From contig NZ_CP190246.1 in NCBI RefSeq assembly GCF_039652435.2, positions 3,782,001 to 3,846,000 of the forward strand: DNA of 64,000 nucleotides, read 5' to 3'. Of the stretch, positions 42,444-51,697 are shown in pieces (position 1 is the stretch's first letter; each line of letters opens with the position of its first letter). The DNA comes from Niabella insulamsoli. GTDB lineage: Bacteria > Bacteroidota > Bacteroidia > Chitinophagales > Chitinophagaceae. The notes beneath the pieces were generated by a model. That model had not been told where the DNA came from. It worked only from the letters and a program-made list of their open reading frames with translations, and ran no database searches. Made by a program: the position numbers and the translations under genes.

Positions 42444-44030
42444 CTACATGAAAAGCGCCTTGCAGATGGTAATAAGGCTCATTACAATTACGAGCACACC
42501 TACAATAAAGAACATTTTTTTTACGGGCAGCTTAGAGGTGAGCATTGCCGAAAAAGGAGCCGTGATAATGCCCCCGATTAAAAGCCCGGCTACGATGTTC
42601 CAATGCGATATACCGATCGTGAAAATAAAAGTGATGGCGCTGGTAACTGTCAATATAAATTTTGCTACTGTAGAACTACCCACCACATACCGTGGCGTCC
42701 TACCGTTTTTGATGAAGGTTCCGGTGACCAGCGGCCCCCAGCCTCCGCCGCCAAATGAATCGATAAAACCTCCTACAAATCCGAGCAGCGGGATATTTGT
42801 CTTTTTTCTTTTTACCTTGAGCTGCGCCTGATCTTTGGTTTTAAAAACATTCATTAAAATGCGTACGCCAAGATACAACGTGTAGGCCGCAATGAAAGGC
42901 TTGGTAATCGCTGCATACTTTTCGCCGACGTAGGTAAGCAACAACGCACCAATGATGGCGCCGATGACAGCAGGCCAGGCCAGCGCTTTAATCAATTTTT
43001 TATTTACGTTGCCCAGTTTGAAATGGCTAATGCTCCCGGCCGCCGTTGTAAAGGATTCAGCCGAGTGAATGCTGGCGCTCACCACGGGCGGCGGCACATT
43101 AAGCATCAACAAAATGGTCGTACAGATAACGCCATAACCCATGCCCATAGAGCCTGCCACAATTTCGGCGGTGAAGCCCGCGAGCAGCATCCAGTAAAAA
43201 AGATGATGGTCTTTATTTAAAGTTTGCAGAATAGGATCGATCAGATCAAAAGCGTATAGCGCATAGATACTGATGGCCACCAATAATATAATCCCCAAAA
43301 CTATCAAATACCAGTTGGTACTTTTTTGCGCTGTTGCCACAACGTCTGTCGACTCAACGATTTCAGCAGCCGCTGTATCGGTTTCAAATTCCTGCAAGGC
43401 TTCATCCGGATTCTCCACCAGCGAGCGCGTCACATTGTTTAACACCTTCACTTTGTGGTCAAAGTCTCCGGATAATTTATTGCGCAAAGCCTGCATGTTA
43501 TCCAGCACTTCATCGATTTCGTCGGGTATGGCCTCGTTTAAGGTTTCTTTCAACCGCTTCGCAATTGTAGGCGACTTGCCATTGGTAGATATGGCAATTT
43601 TAAGATTGCCCTTCTTCACAATAGATCCCAGATAAAAATCGCAAAGCTCAGGTTTGTCGGCCACATTCACCAGCTTCTCGCAGGCGTCTGCATCGGCTTT
43701 CACACGCGTTGCTACTTCTAAGTCGTTCACTGCCGCAATCACCAAATCGGCATCTTTTATATCCGAGCGCTCATAGGCTCTTTCCTCCAAAATTACATTA
43801 GGATATGGGGCCACAAAATTCCTTACATCTTCGCTAATGGCCATGGCCACCAACTTCACCGCTGTAGCGGGCGCGTTTTTCAAAACTGCCTGCAGCTTTT
43901 CGAGGCCAATATTACCACCGCCGATTACCAACAATTTTAATTCCTCCAGCTTAATAAAAACTGGAAACAGATTGTTACTATCGGCAGGTTGCGGCGATAA
44001 AGGTTGATCCGTATGTTGAGAATTATGAAT
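42444..44030 (-). CDS. Precorrin-2 dehydrogenase (siroheme) domain fused to TSUP permease
   Basis: Fusion of a siroheme synthase N-terminal domain with a TSUP (TauE/SafE) permease. The dehydrogenase part shows LFPVFIKLEEL, the dinucleotide-binding LLVIGGGNIGLEK, VNVADKPELCDFYLGSIV and ISTNGKSPTIAKRLK; it oxidises precorrin-2 and may insert iron. The permease has about seven to eight helices over the last 290 residues, with GSMGMGYGVICTTILLML and GFIDSFGGGGWGPLVTGTFI. The N-terminus is uncertain: the conserved LFPVF motif needs a start at or above 43970, yet there is no ATG in that frame up to the upstream stop. ATT at 44030 or CTG at 43970 are the options; ATT gives a plausible 20-residue lead. 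It is last in the sulfur cluster and supplies siroheme and oxyanion transport. Confidence 0.85.
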   Translation of the reverse strand: MHNSQHTDQPLSPQPADSNNLFPVFIKLEELKLLVIGGGNIGLEKLQAVLKNAPATAVKLVAMAISEDVRNFVAPYPNVILEERAYERSDIKDADLVIAAVNDLEVATRVKADADACEKLVNVADKPELCDFYLGSIVKKGNLKIAISTNGKSPTIAKRLKETLNEAIPDEIDEVLDNMQALRNKLSGDFDHKVKVLNNVTRSLVENPDEALQEFETDTAAAEIVESTDVVATAQKSTNWYLIVLGIILLVAISIYALYAFDLIDPILQTLNKDHHLFYWMLLAGFTAEIVAGSMGMGYGVICTTILLMLNVPPPVVSASIHSAESFTTAAGSISHFKLGNVNKKLIKALAWPAVIGAIIGALLLTYVGEKYAAITKPFIAAYTLYLGVRILMNVFKTKDQAQLKVKRKKTNIPLLGFVGGFIDSFGGGGWGPLVTGTFIKNGRTPRYVVGSSTVAKFILTVTSAITFIFTIGISHWNIVAGLLIGGIITAPFSAMLTSKLPVKKMFFIVGVLVIVMSLITICKALFM

Positions 44031-44111
44031 AACGCTGAGTTGAAATATAATTAACCAAAAATAGTAGCGGCGGCTACGTTCTTATTTAATCGGCGGGCAA
44101 AAATTGACAAA

Positions 44112-44963
44112 TTAATTGCCTTTTTTTGACGAGCTTAATATTTTGCTAACGGACCGGGGATGCGAAAAGTCTTTTTTATCTGTCACCTCACTTTGATTAT
44201 ATACCAAAGAATTTGCGGGCACGCTGAAGGTAACCCATGCGTTGCCGCCAATGACGCTGTCCTGGCCGATCACTGTTTCACCACCGAGAATGGTAGCGCC
44301 TGAATAAATAATCACATTGTCTTCAATAGTTGGGTGGCGCTTGGATTTCTTTTTGCCCTTGGCAGAATTTAATGCACCGATCGTCACGCCCTGATATACT
44401 TTCACATCGTTGCCGATGATGGTCGTTTCGCCAACCACCACCCCTGTGCCGTGGTCAATAAAAAAGTTAGAACCAATGTTGGCGCCGGGATGAATATCGA
44501 CTCCTGTTTTGCTATGCGCGTATTCGGTAAAAATGCGCGGCAGGTTGCGAATACCCTGCTTCCAGAGCTGATTGGAAATGCGATAAACAGCGATTGCATA
44601 AAAGCCCGGATAAGCATGTTGCACCTCGCTTATATTAAGCGCCGCAGGATCGTTGGCGATAAAAGCTTCCGCATCCTTTTGAAGTGCAGCATAAATTTCG
44701 GGCAACGCTTCAAAAAATGTATCCGCATGGGCCTGCGATTTAGAACCGTCGTTTACGACATCATAAATCAACGTGGCCAGGTGGCTTTTCAGTGCATACA
44801 AACCTTTTTCCAGATCACTTTCCTTTTGATTCACGCCTGTTTTGGGTATAAACAAAAATTTGAAAATATCGTCAATAAACTGATGCGCCAGGTCTTTATC
44901 AGGCAGGGTACCTATTTTAGCATTATTCTGCAATAACTGTTTTATAAAACTTTTATTGGCCAT
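44112..44963 (-). CDS. cysE: Serine O-acetyltransferase
   Basis: Makes O-acetylserine from serine and acetyl-CoA, the carbon acceptor for sulfide in cysteine synthesis. The 283 residues include an N-terminal helical domain (about 1-150) and a left-handed beta-helix of hexapeptide repeats (HPGANIGSNFFIDHGTGVVVGETTIIGNDVKVYQGVTIGA), with the catalytic His in the DHGTG region. The ATG at 44963 is preferred over an in-frame TTG three codons upstream. It lies 59 bases after cysI in the sulfur cluster. No C-terminal -SI type tail for binding cysteine synthase is obvious. Confidence 0.93.
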   Translation of the reverse strand: MANKSFIKQLLQNNAKIGTLPDKDLAHQFIDDIFKFLFIPKTGVNQKESDLEKGLYALKSHLATLIYDVVNDGSKSQAHADTFFEALPEIYAALQKDAEAFIANDPAALNISEVQHAYPGFYAIAVYRISNQLWKQGIRNLPRIFTEYAHSKTGVDIHPGANIGSNFFIDHGTGVVVGETTIIGNDVKVYQGVTIGALNSAKGKKKSKRHPTIEDNVIIYSGATILGGETVIGQDSVIGGNAWVTFSVPANSLVYNQSEVTDKKDFSHPRSVSKILSSSKKGN

Positions 44964-45022
44964 GGATTTCAAATTTTATAGTTGGTGATTATCAGGTTGC
45001 GCAAAAAAAGAGACATCGCTTT

Positions 45023-46681
45023 TTAAAGGATCCACTTCCGATAAGAAAAATCCCCAAACGTTTCCTCTTGCTTTTTTTCTTTTTGATACACATCGAATAA
45101 ATTATCCAAAGTATCAAGTATTTGCTCTTCGTTGAGGCTGTCTTTAAATTTTGTATTGAGGCGGAGCCCCAGCCTGTCGCCGCCGATGTGCAAGTTATAT
45201 TTTCCGTAAGCCGTACCCACAAACCCTATTTCAGCGTTGGGCGAGCGGCCGCACCCGTTAGGGCAACCCGTCATCCGCAATATGATATCATCTTCTTTCA
45301 TGCTATGCTTTTCAAGAAGGGGTTCTATTTTCGAGATCAATGTGGGCAGGTAACGCTGCGCTTCAGCCAAAGCCAAGGGGCAGGTATTGAACGCCACACA
45401 GGCGATCGCATTTTTGCGCAAGGCGCCCGCCTTATTAGTATGTTCAATTAAGCCAAACTCATTCAACAGCACTTCAACGGCTGCTTTATCGGCCTCTTTG
45501 ATATCTGTCAATATCACGTTTTGATTGGCCGTAAAACGGAAATTACATTTTCCGGTTTCTGCTATTTTATAAAGGCAGCTTTTCAAGTCGATGCCCTCTC
45601 CGTCGAGCACTCTTCCATTTTCGATAAACACTGTGTAATGCCAGTTTCCTTTATAGTCTTTCACCCAGCCGTAGCGATCCTGCCGTTCGGTAAACTGGAA
45701 TGGCTTTGCAGGTTGCAGTTTAAAACCACAGCGCTGTTCCACCTCTTCGCGATATTTATCTACGCCCAGTTTGTCGATCGTATATTTAAGCCTCGAAAGT
45801 TTTCTATCGCTGCGGTTGCCAAAATCGCGCTGAACCGTGATGGTTTCGTAAACTGCCTTTAATATCTTTTCTTCATCATTTTCTACAAATCCCAACACTG
45901 AAGCCAGGCGTGCATAGGTGTTCGGATTACCATGCGTGGTTCCCAACCCACCGCCGGCGGCCAGGTTAAACCCGATAAGTTTATCGTTTTCAATAATAGC
46001 GATCAGTCCGATATCATTAATGAAAAGATCCACGTCATTGTTCGGCGGAACAGCGATGCCTATTTTTAATTTGCGCGGCAGGTAGCGGTCTTTGTAGAGC
46101 GGATCTTCCTCCACTTTTTCACCGATCTTTTCTTCGCCGATCCATATTTCGTACCAGGCCCTGGTTTTAGGCTTGGCCATTTCGCTGATCTTTGAAGCAA
46201 ACCGAAACACTTCTTCATGAACCGGCGATTCGCCGGGGTTCGAAGTGCAACACACATTTCTATTTACATCTCCGCAGGTGGCAATAGAATCTAACCCCGC
46301 GAGATTAAACGATTGCATGGTGGGTTTGATATGAGACTTTAAAATGCCGTGCAGCTGAATGGTTTGCCTCGTTGTAATTTTTATAGTTCCGGTCGAATGA
46401 TCGCCTGCTACGTGGTGCATCGCGATCCATTGTTCCGGCGTTAAAAAACCACCCGGAAGGCGCAGCCGCAGCATAAAAGAGTATAACCATTCTAATTTTT
46501 TAGCGCTTCTTTCCTCGCGCCTGTCGCGGTCATCCTGCTGATACATGCCATGAAATTTCATCAGCTGCGTATCATCTTCGCGTACGGCGCCTGTATAATT
46601 ATCCTGTAAGCTTTCCTTTAATGTACCACGCAAACCTCTGCTGGCAATTTTTATTTTTTCTACCGGTGATTGTTCGCTCAT
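45023..46681 (-). CDS. cysI: Sulfite reductase hemoprotein (beta) subunit
   Basis: Reduces sulfite to sulfide with six electrons at a siroheme coupled to a 4Fe-4S cluster. It has 552 residues, close to E. coli CysI (570). Conserved cluster cysteines are visible in ATCGDVNRNVCC, VAFNTCPLA and MTGCPNGCGRSPNAEIGFVG; the last carries the Cys shared by cluster and siroheme. Anion-binding Arg/Lys-rich segments are in IKITTRQTIQLHG. Electrons come from CysJ, encoded just upstream. It is separated from cysJ by 76 bases that hold a heptad-periodic repeat. Start ATG 46681. Confidence 0.97.
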   Translation of the reverse strand: MSEQSPVEKIKIASRGLRGTLKESLQDNYTGAVREDDTQLMKFHGMYQQDDRDRREERSAKKLEWLYSFMLRLRLPGGFLTPEQWIAMHHVAGDHSTGTIKITTRQTIQLHGILKSHIKPTMQSFNLAGLDSIATCGDVNRNVCCTSNPGESPVHEEVFRFASKISEMAKPKTRAWYEIWIGEEKIGEKVEEDPLYKDRYLPRKLKIGIAVPPNNDVDLFINDIGLIAIIENDKLIGFNLAAGGGLGTTHGNPNTYARLASVLGFVENDEEKILKAVYETITVQRDFGNRSDRKLSRLKYTIDKLGVDKYREEVEQRCGFKLQPAKPFQFTERQDRYGWVKDYKGNWHYTVFIENGRVLDGEGIDLKSCLYKIAETGKCNFRFTANQNVILTDIKEADKAAVEVLLNEFGLIEHTNKAGALRKNAIACVAFNTCPLALAEAQRYLPTLISKIEPLLEKHSMKEDDIILRMTGCPNGCGRSPNAEIGFVGTAYGKYNLHIGGDRLGLRLNTKFKDSLNEEQILDTLDNLFDVYQKEKKQEETFGDFSYRKWIL

Positions 46682-46688
46682 TCTTTTT

Positions 46689-46751
46689 GTTAATAGTTAA
46701 TGGTTCATGGTTCATAGTAATCGGCTATGAACTATTATCTATGATCTATTT
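46689..46751. repeat. Heptad-periodic intergenic repeat A (cysJ-cysI gap)
   Basis: Nine consecutive 7-base units in strict register on the plus strand, for example GTTAATG, GTTCATG and TCTATGA. The units change orientation midway, so GTTCATAG (46710-46717) pairs with CTATGAAC (46725-46732) as a perfect 8-bp hairpin. It fills the gap between cysJ and cysI. Confidence 0.8.
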
Positions 46752-46757
46752 ATTACA

Positions 46758-48470
46758 TCAATATACGTCCTTCTCCCAGCGGCCTTCTTCCACGAGCTGG
46801 TGTAAAAACTTTTCCGCTTCTTCTTCCGTTTTATTGCCATGTTCCCTGAAAATTTCCACCAACATTTTTTCGACGTCTTTGCTGGTAGGCTCCCGCTTAC
46901 CGCTGATATACATGTAAGCCCCGTTGCTCAGCCATTCGTATAATTCAGCGCCACGCTCCTTCATGCGGTGCTGTACATAAATTTTTTCTTTCTGATCGCG
47001 CGAAAAAGCGACATCAAGATTGGTGAGGGCGCCGGTTTGCAAATAATCCTGCAATTCGGTCTGATATAAAAAGTCAGTTACAAAATGCTGCTCTCCAAAA
47101 AACAACCAGTTGCGTCCGCTTGCCGCCTGCGCATCCCTTTCTGCAATAAAAGAGCGGAAAGGAGCAATTCCTGTTCCCGGCCCGATCATGATGACGTCTT
47201 TATCTTCCGACGGAAGCCTAAAGTGCTTTTGCTTCTGAATAAAAAACTCAAACTCAGTGCCCACGGGCTTTGTAGAGAAATATTCGCTGCTAACGCCGGT
47301 GCGCTTTTCATCCTCCACATAAAACTCATCTTTACTAACAGTAATATGAATTTCGTTGAGGCCATGATTGCCCGGCGCTGAAGAAATAGAATATAAACGG
47401 GGCGCCTGTGCGGTTAAAATTTTTACAATTTCTTCAAACATGCCGGCATCCTTCACAGGATATATTTTTAAAAGATCGGGCAGGCTGAGCCTCGTATCTT
47501 CCGGAATTTCATGTCCTGTTATTTTAGCATATTGCTTGATCGTCGTTTTTAACGGATACAATATGTTTAAATGCTTTTGCAACAACTCCTTCACCGGCGC
47601 GGTCACCTTCGACGTTTGAATTTCCAGATTTGGGTCAATGCCCGTTAAACTGATAATCTGCTCTACCGCTGCGTCGCAGTTGGGTGGTATGATGCCCAAG
47701 GCATCGCCCGGCAAATAATCCAAATCCTCATCGGTGCTGACTTCCACGTGATAGGTTTCTTTGTTACTGCCGCGATCATTAAGATTGACGCTGGTAACAA
47801 TCGTGCCCTTATAATGCTTTTTTCCCGTTGGCTTTTTCTCTTCGGCAGGCGCAGGCGGAGCCATCGCAGGCACACTTCCCACAAGGGTTTGCAAAGCAGT
47901 AACCACGTTATCGATCCAATGCAACGCATCCTCTTCATAATCCACATCACATTTCTTCAGCGGAAGCACGCGATGCGCGCCCAGCGCTTCCAACCTGGCA
48001 TCAACATCTTCGCCGGTTTTGCAAAACTGCGCGTAAGAGGTATCGCCGAGGCCTAGCACTCCAAATTTCATTTTCTTGAGCTCGACCTGGGTTTCATGAA
48101 GTTGATCATAGAATTTTTTCGCCAATAGCGGCGGCTCTCCTTCACCCTGCGTACTGATCACAACAAAAAAATATTCTTCTTTTGCCAGATCGGTGAACCT
48201 GTATTGATCCAAACCGGCGAGCTTTACGCCAATACCTTTTTTCTTCGCTATTCCCGCCAGTTGCGTAGCAAGTTTTTTAGCATTGCCGGTTTCGGTACCG
48301 TAGGCCAGGGTTATTTTTTTGGGAATACCGGCGGTTAAAGCGCCGCCTGCCGCTGAGGGTTGCAAACTGCCTGCCTTTCCTGAAATGTAGCCATTCAGCC
48401 AAATCAATTCTTCACGCGATAGCGTGGAAGTAAATTCTTTAATTTTCTGCAGTTTATCTTCAGATAACAT
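46758..48470 (-). CDS. cysJ: Sulfite reductase flavoprotein (alpha) subunit
   Basis: NADPH-dependent electron donor to CysI, 570 residues. Order: short N-terminal helical part, flavodoxin domain binding FMN (about 60-200: ITLAYGTETGNAKKLA, STQGEGEPPLLAKKF), a linker, FAD-binding domain (about 215-430: RLYSISSAP, GVSSEYFS), NADPH-binding domain (IMIGPGTGIAPFRSF, WLFFGEQHF) and the C-terminal aromatic WEKDVY. All cofactor motifs are present. The start ATG at 48470 overlaps the end of the SUMT gene by 11 bases, indicating coupled translation. Confidence 0.97.
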   Translation of the reverse strand: MLSEDKLQKIKEFTSTLSREELIWLNGYISGKAGSLQPSAAGGALTAGIPKKITLAYGTETGNAKKLATQLAGIAKKKGIGVKLAGLDQYRFTDLAKEEYFFVVISTQGEGEPPLLAKKFYDQLHETQVELKKMKFGVLGLGDTSYAQFCKTGEDVDARLEALGAHRVLPLKKCDVDYEEDALHWIDNVVTALQTLVGSVPAMAPPAPAEEKKPTGKKHYKGTIVTSVNLNDRGSNKETYHVEVSTDEDLDYLPGDALGIIPPNCDAAVEQIISLTGIDPNLEIQTSKVTAPVKELLQKHLNILYPLKTTIKQYAKITGHEIPEDTRLSLPDLLKIYPVKDAGMFEEIVKILTAQAPRLYSISSAPGNHGLNEIHITVSKDEFYVEDEKRTGVSSEYFSTKPVGTEFEFFIQKQKHFRLPSEDKDVIMIGPGTGIAPFRSFIAERDAQAASGRNWLFFGEQHFVTDFLYQTELQDYLQTGALTNLDVAFSRDQKEKIYVQHRMKERGAELYEWLSNGAYMYISGKREPTSKDVEKMLVEIFREHGNKTEEEAEKFLHQLVEEGRWEKDVY

Positions 48471-49338
48471 GCTTTTTGGGTTTATTAAGTTCGTTTATAT
48501 CTTGTATTCCGGCTCCTACCGAAGTAAAATATTGTTGGTGATGATCGCTGTTTTTCAGCCAGGCGAATTGCCGGTGCAAGGCCACTACTTTTCCAATGAT
48601 CACGAGGGAGGGCGATGTAAATGCCCGGCCATCTAATTGCTGCTCATAGTCATAAATATTGCATTCATGGATACGCTGATAGCAGGTGGTAGCCTGCTCC
48701 GCGACAGCCACATGCACGTCATTTTGAACACCAAATTCGATGAGCTTGGCCACGACGTTTTTCAATGTTGCCGACGACATATAAAACACCAGAGTGTCGT
48801 TGGTTTGTGCCAAATCGCGCCAATGGTCATCAGTAACAACATCAGATTTATAATAAGTGAGAAACCTGACAGAAGTCGCGTATCCACGCGCGGTAAGCGG
48901 GATGCCTGCATAAGCCGCCGCACCTAAAGAAGCGGTTACGCCGGGAATAATTTCATAAGGTATTTTATTTTCAACCAGTATTTTGAGCTCATCAAGAATA
49001 TTGGAAAAAATAGAAACATCGCCGCCCTTCAGCCGCACTACTTTCTTTCCCTGCAAGGCATATTTTACCAGCAACTGGTTAATGATTTCCTGCGGTGTCG
49101 AAATATTGCTGCGGCATTCTTTTCCGACATGAACGACTTCGGCGCCAGCCGGAACATAACGATGAAGAATGACCTCGCTGACCAACCGGTCGATCAACAC
49201 TACTTCCGCCTCTTTCAAAGCATTGGCGGCTTTAACGGTGATCAAATCGGGATCGCCAGGCCCGGCAGCAGCAAGTATTACAGAACCCTGATGCGTGCCC
49301 GATGAACGGCTGGATGGTTTATGGTGAGGAATAATCAT
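48460..49338 (-). CDS. cobA: Uroporphyrinogen-III C-methyltransferase
   Basis: Transfers two methyl groups from SAM to uroporphyrinogen III to give precorrin-2, the first committed step of siroheme. The 292 residues include VILAAAGPGDPDLITVKA, VRLKGGDVSIFS, YEIIPGVTASLGAAAYAGIPLTARG and TLVFYMSSATL, the core motifs of the SUMT family. It lacks the dehydrogenase/chelatase part of E. coli CysG, which here sits in the TSUP fusion at the end of the same cluster. Placement next to cysJ/cysI argues for siroheme rather than cobalamin synthesis. Its C-terminal extension of about 35 residues is not family-like. Confidence 0.95.
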   Translation of the reverse strand: MIIPHHKPSSRSSGTHQGSVILAAAGPGDPDLITVKAANALKEAEVVLIDRLVSEVILHRYVPAGAEVVHVGKECRSNISTPQEIINQLLVKYALQGKKVVRLKGGDVSIFSNILDELKILVENKIPYEIIPGVTASLGAAAYAGIPLTARGYATSVRFLTYYKSDVVTDDHWRDLAQTNDTLVFYMSSATLKNVVAKLIEFGVQNDVHVAVAEQATTCYQRIHECNIYDYEQQLDGRAFTSPSLVIIGKVVALHRQFAWLKNSDHHQQYFTSVGAGIQDINELNKPKKHVI

Positions 49339-49361
49339 TTATAACTATGAATAGGCGGGGT

Positions 49362-50603
49362 TTAGGATAACAAAACGGCTGCCACCGTGCTATTGCTGGT
49401 TTCATCAACCAGGATCGCATTTCCGTAATCGCTGATTTTATCAAACGGATCGAAAACAAGCGGCTGCGCGGTTTTAATCTTGGCCTTCACCACTTCGTTG
49501 AGTTTAATATTGTCGGTTACTTCGGTATGCTCCAATGTGTTCACGTCCAGTTTATACTCAATCTCTCTTACAATGGTGCGAAGCAGCCTGCCTTTATGTT
49601 GCAGAAAATATTTGTTGCCCTGCGCCAACGGCTTGTTGTCGAGCCAGCAAAGGATGACATCAATTTCGCTTTCTACCTTCGGCTTATTATCGCTATGAAC
49701 AAATGTGTCGCCGCGGCTGATGTCAATATCGTCTTCGAGATGCAGCACCACTGCCTGCGGCGCAAATGCTTCTTCCACTTCTTCTCCCGCAATTTCGATT
49801 TTTGATAAGGTGGTTTCGATGCCGGCAGGCAATACTGTTATTTTATCGCCTTTTTTGTAAACGCCACTTACGATCTCACCGGCATACCCGCGGTAGTCGT
49901 GCAATTCTTTGGTCTGAGGACGGATCACGTACTGCACCTGGAACCTTGGGTCGGTATGATTGATATCTTCCGATACTTCTACCTCCTCCAAAAACTGCAG
50001 CAAAGGCCGACCCTGGTACCAGGACATTTTAGCCGAAGGCTCCACTATATTGTCGCCGTTCAAAGCAGAAATAGGAACATAAGTCACTTCGGGCAGCTTT
50101 AGCTGAGCGGCAACCTTTTCGTAATCAGCTTTTATTTCGTTGTAACGCGCTTCAGAAAAATCTACCAGGTCCATTTTATTGATCGCCACTACTACGTGAG
50201 GCATTTTTAATAAAGACGCAATGATAGAGTGGCGGCGTGTTTGCTCGATTACGCCTGCGCGGGCATCGATCAAAATAACGATGAGGCTTGAGTTGGAAGC
50301 GCCGGTGATCATGTTCCGTGTGTACTGAACGTGGCCGGGCGCGTCGGCAATGATAAATTTTCTTTTGGGTGTATTAAAATAACGATAGGCCACATCGATA
50401 GTGATGCCCTGCTCCCTTTCTGCACGTAATCCATCGGTGAGCAACGCAAGGTCGATGCCGTCGGCGTTTTTATTTTTAGATTGCTTCTCCAAAGCTTCCA
50501 GTTGATCGACTAAAATGCTTTTGCTATCGTAAAGCAAGCGGCCAATCAGTGTGCTTTTCCCATCATCTACACTGCCTGCGGTTATAAATCTTAGTATGTC
50601 CAT
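49362..50603 (-). CDS. cysN: Sulfate adenylyltransferase, GTPase subunit 1
   Basis: GTP-driven partner of CysD in ATP sulfurylase, which makes APS from sulfate and ATP. The 413 residues follow the EF-Tu/EF-1alpha-like order: GTPase domain with GSVDDGKSTLIGRLLYD, the EQGITIDVAYRYF switch, DAPGHVQYTRNM and NKMDLVD, then two beta-barrel domains. There is no C-terminal APS kinase domain, unlike NodQ-type CysNC. It is separated from cysD by 65 bases made entirely of a heptad-periodic repeat. Start ATG 50603. Confidence 0.97.
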   Translation of the reverse strand: MDILRFITAGSVDDGKSTLIGRLLYDSKSILVDQLEALEKQSKNKNADGIDLALLTDGLRAEREQGITIDVAYRYFNTPKRKFIIADAPGHVQYTRNMITGASNSSLIVILIDARAGVIEQTRRHSIIASLLKMPHVVVAINKMDLVDFSEARYNEIKADYEKVAAQLKLPEVTYVPISALNGDNIVEPSAKMSWYQGRPLLQFLEEVEVSEDINHTDPRFQVQYVIRPQTKELHDYRGYAGEIVSGVYKKGDKITVLPAGIETTLSKIEIAGEEVEEAFAPQAVVLHLEDDIDISRGDTFVHSDNKPKVESEIDVILCWLDNKPLAQGNKYFLQHKGRLLRTIVREIEYKLDVNTLEHTEVTDNIKLNEVVKAKIKTAQPLVFDPFDKISDYGNAILVDETSNSTVAAVLLS

Positions 50604-50666
50604 TTAACGAATGATGAATTTTGAGTAATGAATTTTGAATGGATCGTTCTTCATTAATAATTAAAA
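50604..50666. repeat. Heptad-periodic intergenic repeat C (cysD-cysN gap)
   Basis: Seven-base units such as ATTTTGA (twice), ATGATGA and GTAATGA run in register from the base after the cysN start codon to the cysD stop. TAATGAA (50626-50632) and TTCATTA (50651-50657) form a perfect 7-bp inverted pair. Confidence 0.7.
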
Positions 50667-50668
50667 AA

Positions 50669-51577
50669 TTAAAAGTATCCGCCTTTCTTGCGGTCTTCCA
50701 TCGCTGCCTCGGTAACGCGGTCATCTATGCGGGTTTCACCACGCTCCGAAATGCGCGTAGCCATAATTTCGTTCACCACTTCATCTAACGTCGATGCGTT
50801 AGACTCCACTGCGGCAGTGCAGGTCATATCACCAACGGTACGATATCGAACTCTTTTATTAACGATCACATCCGAAGATTCGATTGTGATGAAATCGGAA
50901 ACGGCGATCAATTGTCCTTCATGCACCAACACATCACGGTCGTGGGCAAAATAAATGGAAGGCAGCTGCACTTTTTCTTTTTTAATATAGCTCCAAACAT
51001 CTAACTCCGTCCAGTTGCTGATCGGAAACACGCGCACATTTTCTCCTTTGTGAATGCGCCCGTTGTAAATATTCCACAATTCGGGGCGTTGTAATTTGGG
51101 ATCCCACTGTCCGAATTCATCTCGTACAGAGAAGATTCGCTCTTTTGCACGCGCCTTTTCTTCGTCGCGACGGGCGCCTCCGATGCAGGCATCAAATTTA
51201 AATTCTTCAATAGTGTCGAGCAGGGTATGCGTTTGCAGCCAGTTGCGGCTGGCAAATTTCCCCTTGGGCTCGGTAAGGTTTTTGGCCTTAATGGTGTCTT
51301 CTACTTTACGAACAATCAATTCGGCGCCCAGTTCTTTTGCCAAAGCGTCGCGGTAAGCCAACGCTTCGGGAAAATTGTGCCCGGTGTCGATATGCACCAA
51401 CGGAAAAGGAATTTTTCCCGGCGCAAACGCCTTTTTGGCTAATTGCACCAAAGTGATCGAATCTTTCCCTCCGCTAAAAAGCAGCGCGGGTTTCTCGAAT
51501 TGAGCCGCCACCTCGCGCATAATAAAAATGCTTTCTGCCTCGAGCTGCTCTAAATAATCTAATTCGTACTTATTCAT
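50669..51577 (-). CDS. cysD: Sulfate adenylyltransferase, subunit 2
   Basis: Catalytic subunit of ATP sulfurylase, 302 residues, PAPS-reductase-like N-type ATP pyrophosphatase fold. Visible are the PP-loop ALLFSGGKDSITLVQLA, IDTGHNFPEAL, the ACIGGARRDEEKARAKERIFS segment and the C-terminal ERGETRIDD region. It forms a complex with CysN, encoded immediately downstream. A perfect 16-bp palindrome lies 77 bases upstream of its ATG (51577). Confidence 0.97.
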   Translation of the reverse strand: MNKYELDYLEQLEAESIFIMREVAAQFEKPALLFSGGKDSITLVQLAKKAFAPGKIPFPLVHIDTGHNFPEALAYRDALAKELGAELIVRKVEDTIKAKNLTEPKGKFASRNWLQTHTLLDTIEEFKFDACIGGARRDEEKARAKERIFSVRDEFGQWDPKLQRPELWNIYNGRIHKGENVRVFPISNWTELDVWSYIKKEKVQLPSIYFAHDRDVLVHEGQLIAVSDFITIESSDVIVNKRVRYRTVGDMTCTAAVESNASTLDEVVNEIMATRISERGETRIDDRVTEAAMEDRKKGGYF

Positions 51578-51653
51578 TTTTTGCTTTGTTAATCTCCGGT
51601 TTCAAAAACTCCGGATGGTACCATTTTATGGATTATTGACCCCAGAACTTCAG

Positions 51654-51669
51654 GAAAGAATATTCTTTC
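51654..51669. promoter_or_regulatory. Perfect 16-bp palindrome upstream of cysD
   Basis: GAAAGAATATTCTTTC is self-complementary with no spacer. It lies in the 120-base gap between cysH and cysD, the longest gap in the sulfur cluster and the only sizeable one without heptad units. It could be an operator or a hairpin; no T-run follows. Confidence 0.4.
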
Positions 51670-51697
51670 TTCTCAGATCGTAGCGGCCCAAATAGTA

